Positions 6,309-10,609 of a stretch of DNA of 10,609 bases are shown here, piece after piece. Location of the stretch: the NCBI GenBank assembly GCA_900551975.1, contig URYA01000039.1, positions 1-10,609 on the forward strand. Reading direction: 5' to 3'. Source of the DNA: an uncultured Collinsella sp. Lineage in GTDB: Bacteria; Actinomycetota; Coriobacteriia; Coriobacteriales; Coriobacteriaceae. The notes under the pieces were generated by a model. That model searched no databases. It was not told where the DNA came from and worked only from the letters and a program-made list of their open reading frames with translations. Within the stretch, counting starts at the first letter, position 1, and every line of letters begins with the position of its first letter. The position numbers were made by a program, and so were the translations under genes.

Positions 6309-7145
6309 ATGAGCTATCCCCAGCTTGCCGTCATGAATATCAGCCATCGTTATTTTGACCTTGAGGAATTCTTTTCTTCGGCAGCGGCCTCGGGCTACAC
6401 GTGTTGCGAGCTTTGGACCGGGGCGATGCATCTGTATGTCGATTGCCATGGATACGATTCGCTCGAGCAGGTGCAGGAGCTGTCACAGCGGTATGGGATT
6501 CGGATTGTGGGGCTTTGTCCCGAACAGAACAACCCCAAGCCGTGGAATATCGCGGCGCGCGGGAATGAGGCGCGCGCTCGCACGCTCGCGTACTTTAAGA
6601 ACGTTGTGGATATCGCGGCGGAACTTGGAGCCGAGCAGGTCATGGTCTCGAGCGGCTGGGCATTTTTGAACGAGCCGATCGAGGACGCGTGGGGTCGCAG
6701 CGCCTCGATGCTGCGTGCGATTGCCGAGCATGCGGGAGAGCGCGGCGTGCGACTGGTGCTCGAGGCCCTACAGCCGGTTGAGTCGATGATCGTGAACTCG
6801 GCGGCCGACACGAAGCGCATGATCGAGGCAGTTGATCATCCGGCACTTAAGGCGTGTCTGGATTTGGGCGCTATGGCGGTGGCGGGGGATACCATCGACG
6901 ATTATTTCGATCTGCTTGGCGATGATGTCGCCCACGTGCATTTTGTCGATGTTGCGGCAGATGGCACGACGCATCTTGCTTGGGGTGACGGCGACCGCGA
7001 TATGCGCGCCGACCTGGATAGGCTGGTGGCGCGCGGCTATCGCGGAGTTGTTTCGGCCGAGACCTATGACTGGCGCTATTTTGCCGACCCCGCAGCTGCC
7101 GATGCGCAGGTAATGGCAGAGTATCGTCGTGCGATTGGCGCCTAG
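6309..7145 (+). CDS. frlC: FrlC-like sugar (fructoselysine/psicoselysine) 3-epimerase, xylose isomerase-like TIM barrel
   Basis: This 278-residue protein belongs to the xylose isomerase-like TIM barrel superfamily and resembles E. coli FrlC in length (276) and motifs: GYTCCELWTGAMH, GLCPEQN, VLEALQPVESMIVNSA, DYFDLLGDDVAHVHFVD and ARGYRGVVSAET. The four metal ligands of the epimerase family appear to be E152, D185, H211 and E251, in the right order and spacing. FrlC interconverts fructoselysine and its C3-epimer psicoselysine so that both can be degraded. The ATG at 6309 is preceded by GGAGAG at 6298-6303. An upstream start at 6249 would lie before this ribosome binding site and is unlikely. 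The gene follows frlB by 73 bases, supporting a shared operon. A general hexulose 3-epimerase role cannot be excluded. Confidence 0.82.
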   Translation: MSYPQLAVMNISHRYFDLEEFFSSAAASGYTCCELWTGAMHLYVDCHGYDSLEQVQELSQRYGIRIVGLCPEQNNPKPWNIAARGNEARARTLAYFKNVVDIAAELGAEQVMVSSGWAFLNEPIEDAWGRSASMLRAIAEHAGERGVRLVLEALQPVESMIVNSAADTKRMIEAVDHPALKACLDLGAMAVAGDTIDDYFDLLGDDVAHVHFVDVAADGTTHLAWGDGDRDMRADLDRLVARGYRGVVSAETYDWRYFADPAAADAQVMAEYRRAIGA

Positions 7146-7156
7146 GTGGGACAGGG

Positions 7157-7182
7157 CGCCGAGTTGGCGTTTGACGCTTTTT
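7157..7182 (+). terminator. Weak candidate intrinsic terminator after frlC
   Basis: Two mutually exclusive short stems are possible: CGCC (7157-7160) with GGCG (7166-7169), or GCGT (7167-7170) with ACGC (7174-7177). The second is followed directly by five T (7178-7182), starting 12 bases past the frlC stop codon. The four-base stem is short for an intrinsic terminator. The stronger palindrome at 7190-7233 just downstream may do the work instead. Confidence 0.35.
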
Positions 7183-7189
7183 GAGAAAC

Positions 7190-7233
7190 GGGACGTGCTT
7201 TCCGCTTGAGGCTTCTGGCGGAAAGCACGTCCC
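7190..7233. repeat. Palindromic repeat copy A, 16-bp perfect stem (GGGACGTGCTTTCCGC)
   Basis: The left arm 7190-7205 and right arm 7218-7233 are exact reverse complements over 16 bases, with a 12-base loop. No T-run follows. It is the intact member of a group of three related units in this gap, which looks like a REP-like palindrome family. As RNA it would form a stable hairpin between frlC and the histidine genes on either strand. Confidence 0.85.
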
Positions 7234-7251
7234 AGAACAGGCGCTCAGAAT

Positions 7252-7295
7252 GGGACACACTTTCCGCTGAGGACCTCAACCGGAAACCGCATCCC
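7252..7295. repeat. Palindromic repeat copy B, degenerate
   Basis: This unit has the same 44-base length and layout as copy A. The outer arms GGGA/TCCC pair (TGGGA/TCCCA if one flanking base each side is counted), five positions in the middle do not pair, and the inner TTTCCG/CGGAAA pair. The loop holds TGAG-GAC-CTCA, itself a small palindrome. It looks like a decayed sister of copy A, 18 bases further on. Confidence 0.65.
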
Positions 7296-7313
7296 AGTTT
7301 TTGGCTGGCGGGC

Positions 7314-7327
7314 GGGACGCGCTTTCC
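7314..7327. repeat. Palindromic repeat copy C, left arm only
   Basis: GGGACGCGCTTTCC matches 13 of 14 bases of the left arm of copy A. No matching right arm follows, so this is a solo or truncated unit. The copies start 62 bases apart (7190, 7252, 7314), an exact period that suggests tandem duplication of a longer unit. Confidence 0.6.
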
Positions 7328-7407
7328 CCTATGTTTCCAAATGAATACGGTGTGAGCCGAGGAGGACGATTCTCCCCGCAAACACTCTAGTATGCTAAAG
7401 TACCCAG

Positions 7408-7433
7408 AAGACCGGCGGAGCTATGCCGGTCTT
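7408..7433 (+). promoter_or_regulatory. Leader hairpin upstream of hisZ-hisG (AAGACCGGC/GCCGGTCTT)
   Basis: A perfect 9-bp stem (7408-7416 with 7425-7433) encloses the 8-base loop GGAGCTAT and is followed by TCGTTCT, a poor T-run. It ends 38 bases before the hisZ-hisG start. A TATGCT box at 7391-7396 is a possible -10, which would make the hairpin the first element of the transcript. It may be an attenuator, a weak terminator of upstream reading, or a 5' stabiliser. No T-box signature or run of His codons is visible nearby. The loop GGAG could mimic a ribosome binding site. Confidence 0.45.
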
Positions 7434-7471
7434 TCGTTCTATATGAAACACAGCATGAGGAGGCTCACCAG

Positions 7472-9187
7472 ATGACGGCCACACCGTGGGGATTCCGGGA
7501 CATATTGCCCGAGGAGGCTCAGGCGCGCGAGGAGATCGCGCTGACGGTGAAGGGCTGCTTTAGGGAGCATCATTACCTGCCGGTCGAGACGCCGCTGCTC
7601 GAGGACAAGGGTTCGCTCGAGGAGGGCGGCCGCATTGCGGACACGCCGTTTAAGCTCTTTGACGATGATGGCCGCCTGCTGGTGGTCCGTCCCGACAACA
7701 CGTTGCCGATCGTGCGCCTGGTTTCGACCCGCATGCACGCTGCCGACCTGCCCCTGCGCCTTCGCTACGAGGCGCCGGTGGTTCGCGAGTGCCAGCGCAA
7801 TGCCGGTGGCTCGCGCCAGTTTACACAGCTGGGCTTTGAGCTTATCGGTGCGGGCGATACCGCGGGCGATGTCGAGATCGTCTCGCTGGTGGCCGAGGCC
7901 GTGCGCAAGTTGGCGCTGCCCGATGCGCGCATTATCGCGGGCAGCGTGCGTCCGTTTAAGGAGCTACTCGCGGCATGTGAGGATCGCGAGCTGGCCGCCG
8001 AGGCCCTGCGCTGCGTGCACGCCAACGACTTTGTGGGCCTCGATGCCCGCGTGGCGGCAAGCGTCGAGTCCGATGCCGTCAAGGCCGCCATTAGCGAGCT
8101 GCCGCGCTTGCACGGCGGCGCCGAGGTACTCGACCGCGTCGACGCGCTGCTGACGGCGGCGGGCATTGTCGCGCCGCTCACGCGCGAGCTGCGCGCCCTG
8201 GTCGAGGGCCTGGCACCCGAGGACGCCCAGGTGCTGTCCTTCGACTTCTCTATCATGAACTCTTTCGATTACTACACGGGCCTGGTCTTTAAGGCCTATG
8301 CCGGCGGCCTGCCCGATCCGGTTGGTTCGGGCGGACGCTATGACTCCATCTTTACCGGCGCATTTGGCGACGGTATCGAGGTGCCGGCGGCGGGCTTCGC
8401 CTTTTCGCTCGAGCGCCTGGAGGCCGCGCGCACCTCGGCCGAGGATGCCGCTTCCGATGGCGATCACGCCGCGGGCCGTGGCGCCGAGGGTCCGCTGCGC
8501 ATTGCCGTGCCCAAGGGCTCGCTCAAGGCCGACACGCTCGACGTGCTTGAGTCCGCGGGCTTGGATGTCTCTGAGCTGCGCGATCCCGGTCGTCATCTCA
8601 TCGTGCGCGGTCGCGACACGCGTGCCGGCGAGGGCGCGGTCGGCGATATCGAGTTTGTCATTGTGCGTCCCAGCGATGCGCCTGCCTTTGTGGGCTGCGG
8701 TGGTGCCGATTGCGGCATCTGCGGTTGGGATTCGCTTATCGAGGCCGACCTCAACCTGCTGCAGCTGGTCGATCTGGGCTATGGCCTGTGCACCTTTATC
8801 GAGGCGGAGCCCGCATGGCGCGCCGGTCAGGCCGAGCGCAACTACGCCCGTCGCGGTTCGCTTCGCGTGGCCACCAAGTACCCGCGCATCGCGAGTGCTT
8901 GGTATGCCGAGCGCGGTGTGAATGCCGACATCGTTTCGCTGCACGGCAACATCGAGCTGGGCCCCATTGTTGGCATGACCGATCGCATCGTGGACATTAC
9001 CGCCACGGGCGCCACGCTGCGCGACAATGATCTGGTCATCACCGGCCGCATCATGGACTGCACGGCCCGCTTCTTTGTCAACCCGGGTGCCGCGCGCTTA
9101 GATCCGCGCGTACGCAATCTGGCCGATCGCTTGGCGGCAGCCGTGAATGACAAGCATTTTGAGCCCGTCGCGGGCTCGGCACAATAG
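7472..9187 (+). CDS. hisZG: ATP phosphoribosyltransferase, HisZ regulatory domain fused to short-form HisG catalytic domain
   Basis: Residues 1-318 are HisZ, a histidyl-tRNA synthetase-like domain: class II motifs LRLRYEAPVVRECQ (95-108), FTQLGFELIGAG (117-128), FDYYTGLVFKAY (265-276) and GSGGRYD (285-291). The HisRS catalytic Arg of RGLDYY is replaced (NSFDYY), and no anticodon domain follows, so it should not charge tRNA. After an acidic, alanine-rich linker (319-340), residues 342-571 are short-form HisG, with LRIAVPKGSL (342-351) and the PRPP loop DITATGATLRDNDL (508-521). HisG joins ATP and PRPP in the first, feedback-controlled step of histidine synthesis. HisZ and short HisG are normally separate subunits of one octamer. 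The HisG part has C409, C414 and C417 at a site where relatives read GAADLGIVG. The start has GAGGAGG at 7457-7463. hisD follows. Confidence 0.93.
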   Translation: MTATPWGFRDILPEEAQAREEIALTVKGCFREHHYLPVETPLLEDKGSLEEGGRIADTPFKLFDDDGRLLVVRPDNTLPIVRLVSTRMHAADLPLRLRYEAPVVRECQRNAGGSRQFTQLGFELIGAGDTAGDVEIVSLVAEAVRKLALPDARIIAGSVRPFKELLAACEDRELAAEALRCVHANDFVGLDARVAASVESDAVKAAISELPRLHGGAEVLDRVDALLTAAGIVAPLTRELRALVEGLAPEDAQVLSFDFSIMNSFDYYTGLVFKAYAGGLPDPVGSGGRYDSIFTGAFGDGIEVPAAGFAFSLERLEAARTSAEDAASDGDHAAGRGAEGPLRIAVPKGSLKADTLDVLESAGLDVSELRDPGRHLIVRGRDTRAGEGAVGDIEFVIVRPSDAPAFVGCGGADCGICGWDSLIEADLNLLQLVDLGYGLCTFIEAEPAWRAGQAERNYARRGSLRVATKYPRIASAWYAERGVNADIVSLHGNIELGPIVGMTDRIVDITATGATLRDNDLVITGRIMDCTARFFVNPGAARLDPRVRNLADRLAAAVNDKHFEPVAGSAQ

Positions 9188-9201
9188 CGCGAGCACGCAC
9201 G

Positions 9202-9238
9202 GGCGCCCCAACGTCTGGGCTGCGGGTCGATTGGCGCC
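9202..9238 (+). other. GC-rich imperfect hairpin between hisZ-hisG and hisD
   Basis: GGCGCC-cc-AA (9202-9211) can pair with TTGGCGCC (9231-9238), an 8-bp stem with a two-base bulge and a 19-base loop. A competing pairing CGGGCG (9200-9205) with CGCCCG (9241-9246) also exists. Five T occur at 9255-9259, too far for a classical terminator. The 105-base gap is larger than usual inside a his operon, so it could tune hisD expression. Confidence 0.3.
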
Positions 9239-9292
9239 GCCGCCCGGCCTCTCGTTTTTCGAACACAACCTCGACCGATAGGGGATACCGAT

Positions 9293-10609
9293 ATGAAAAC
9301 CATCAAGCTTGCCCCCGGTGAGCGCCTCGTTACCAACCAGCTCAACCGCAAGGGCGTGCTGCCGCAAAACATCGTCGACGCCGCCCGCGATATCGTGGCC
9401 AACGTGCGTGCCAACGGCGATGCCGCGGTGCGCGATTACTGTCGGCGTTTTGACGGTGTTGAGCTGCAGAGCTTCCGTCTGCCGCAAGAGCAGATTGATG
9501 CCGCGCTCGAAGGCCTCGACCCGGCTTTTGTCGCCGCGCTCGAGAAGGCTGCGCGCCAGATTCGCGAATTCCACCAGCGCGAGGTCGAGCAGAGCTGGTT
9601 TACCACGCGTGCGGACGGCACGATGCTCGGCGTTAAGGTGACCCCGCTCGCGGCGGCCGGCATCTACGTGCCGGGCGGTCGCGCGCAGTATCCCTCCACG
9701 GTGCTCATGAACGCCATTCCCGCCAAGGTTGCCGGCGTCAAGCGCGTGGTTATGGTGACCCCGCCGCAAAAGGACGGCCTGATCAGCCCCTACACGCTTG
9801 CCGCGGCAAAGCTCGGCGGCGTGGACGAAATCTATATGGTGGGCGGCGCTCAGGCCGTGGCCGCGCTGGCGTACGGCACCGAGACCATTCCGTGCGTCGA
9901 CAAAATCACCGGTCCGGGCAACGCCTTTGTTGCCGCGGCCAAGCAGATTGTCTCGGGCGACGTGGGTATCGATATGGTCGCTGGCCCCTCCGAGGTCTGT
10001 GTGCTGGCCGACGCCACGGCCAAGCCCATGGTGGTCGCGGCCGACCTGATGGCCCAGGCCGAACACGATCCGCTGGCAGCCTGCTATCTGGTGACTTGTG
10101 ACGAGCAGTTTGCGCGCGAGGTCGAGGCCGGCATCGACATCCTGGTGGCGCAGTCGCCGCGTGCCGAGATCACGCGTGCCTCGCTCGATAACGAGGGCAC
10201 CATCGTGGTGGCTGCCGATATGGCTGGCGCCGTCGAAGCGGTGAACACCGTGGCGCCCGAGCACCTTGAGCTGCACTGCAAGGACGCGATGGGCCTGCTC
10301 GGCGGTATTAGTAACGCCGGCGCCATCTTTGTGGGCGCTTGGAGCTCCGAACCGCTTGGCGATTACGTTGCCGGCCCCAACCACACACTGCCGACCGGCG
10401 GTACGGCCATGTTCTCCAACCCGCTTTCGGTGGAGGAGTTCGTCAAACGCTCGAGCGTCATTTGCTATACGCCCGAGGGCCTGCTCTCCGACGCTCCCGC
10501 TACGCAGCGCCTGGCCGAGGCCGAGGGTCTGTGGGCGCACGCGCTTTCCGCCGCCCTGCGTCGCCGCGTGCTGGAGAAGGGCGAGGATGCCGTGAGCGCC
10601 GAGTCGCTG
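9293..10609 (+). CDS. hisD: Histidinol dehydrogenase (HisD), C-terminal end cut by the window edge
   Basis: HisD oxidises L-histidinol to L-histidine in two NAD-dependent steps with a bound zinc, the last reactions of histidine synthesis. 439 codons are open to the window edge, so at most a few residues are likely missing given the family length of about 430-440. Motifs include AGIYVPGGRAQYPSTVLMNAIPA (122-144), KITGPGN (204-210), GPSEV (231-235), the zinc ligands Q255 and H258 in MAQAEHDP, the catalytic pair E323-H324 in APEHLE, D357 in GDYVAGPNH and H416 in LWAHALSAALRRR. All match the E. coli enzyme with a shift of about three or four residues. The ATG at 9293 has AGGGGA at 9280-9285. It follows hisZ-hisG on the same strand, consistent with the start of a his operon continuing beyond the window. 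Confidence 0.95.
   Translation, partial: MKTIKLAPGERLVTNQLNRKGVLPQNIVDAARDIVANVRANGDAAVRDYCRRFDGVELQSFRLPQEQIDAALEGLDPAFVAALEKAARQIREFHQREVEQSWFTTRADGTMLGVKVTPLAAAGIYVPGGRAQYPSTVLMNAIPAKVAGVKRVVMVTPPQKDGLISPYTLAAAKLGGVDEIYMVGGAQAVAALAYGTETIPCVDKITGPGNAFVAAAKQIVSGDVGIDMVAGPSEVCVLADATAKPMVVAADLMAQAEHDPLAACYLVTCDEQFAREVEAGIDILVAQSPRAEITRASLDNEGTIVVAADMAGAVEAVNTVAPEHLELHCKDAMGLLGGISNAGAIFVGAWSSEPLGDYVAGPNHTLPTGGTAMFSNPLSVEEFVKRSSVICYTPEGLLSDAPATQRLAEAEGLWAHALSAALRRRVLEKGEDAVSAESL

Noticed and set aside
7146..7471. T-box riboswitch upstream of the histidine genes
   Set aside because: No T-box core (AGGGTGGNACCGCG-like) and no terminator/antiterminator pair could be found in the gap.
7472..8430. 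Histidyl-tRNA synthetase
   Set aside because: The conserved catalytic Arg of RGLDYY is replaced by NSFDYY, there is no anticodon-binding domain, and a HisG domain follows. HisZ is the better call.
9098..10540. Minus-strand open frame of 480 codons opposite hisD and the hisG end
   Set aside because: It crosses two well-supported genes on the other strand and has no domain. It is another shadow of GC-rich coding.

Overview
The window is a GC-rich bacterial chromosome segment with dense genes, AGGAGG-type ribosome binding sites and short gaps. The codon use, the tandem GntR/UTRA regulators beside fructoselysine-type genes, the histidine genes headed by a HisZ-HisG fusion, and the short GC-rich palindromes between genes all suggest a gut actinobacterium of the class Coriobacteriia. 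Collinsella or a close relative is my best guess. This placement rests on recognition, not on a database search.

Layout. 1-349 (minus strand) is the start of murB, a cell wall gene, cut by the window edge. 350-532 is a divergent regulatory region with a CG-centred palindrome of LacI-operator type. 533-1561 is a LacI-family repressor with no obvious target operon beside it. 1562-1809 holds a 28-bp perfect inverted repeat and an extended -10 promoter. 1810-2298 encodes a small conserved-looking protein of unknown function. 2337-3802 holds two GntR/HutC-type (UTRA) regulators whose genes overlap by 16 bases. A 195-base control region with two palindromes follows. Next come three genes forming a probable Amadori-product (fructosamine) catabolic operon: a GlmS/FrlB-like double-SIS protein (3998-5113), a clear FrlB-family deglycase (5174-6235) and an FrlC-like sugar epimerase (6309-7145). 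7146-7471 contains a cluster of related palindromes and a short leader hairpin. The window ends with histidine biosynthesis genes: a fused hisZ-hisG (7472-9187) and hisD (9293 to the edge).

How the genes may work together. FrlB-type enzymes split a 6-phosphorylated Amadori compound (such as fructoselysine 6-phosphate) into glucose 6-phosphate and an amine. FrlC interconverts the C3-epimer (psicoselysine type) so that it enters the same route. The second SIS protein could handle a sister substrate, such as a glucoselysine-type phosphate, and the two tandem UTRA regulators could each sense one phosphorylated intermediate. No kinase or transporter is present, so the phosphorylated substrate must come from genes elsewhere. 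The histidine genes are a separate unit. The HisZ-HisG fusion places the regulatory and catalytic halves of ATP phosphoribosyltransferase on one chain and carries an unusual cysteine cluster.
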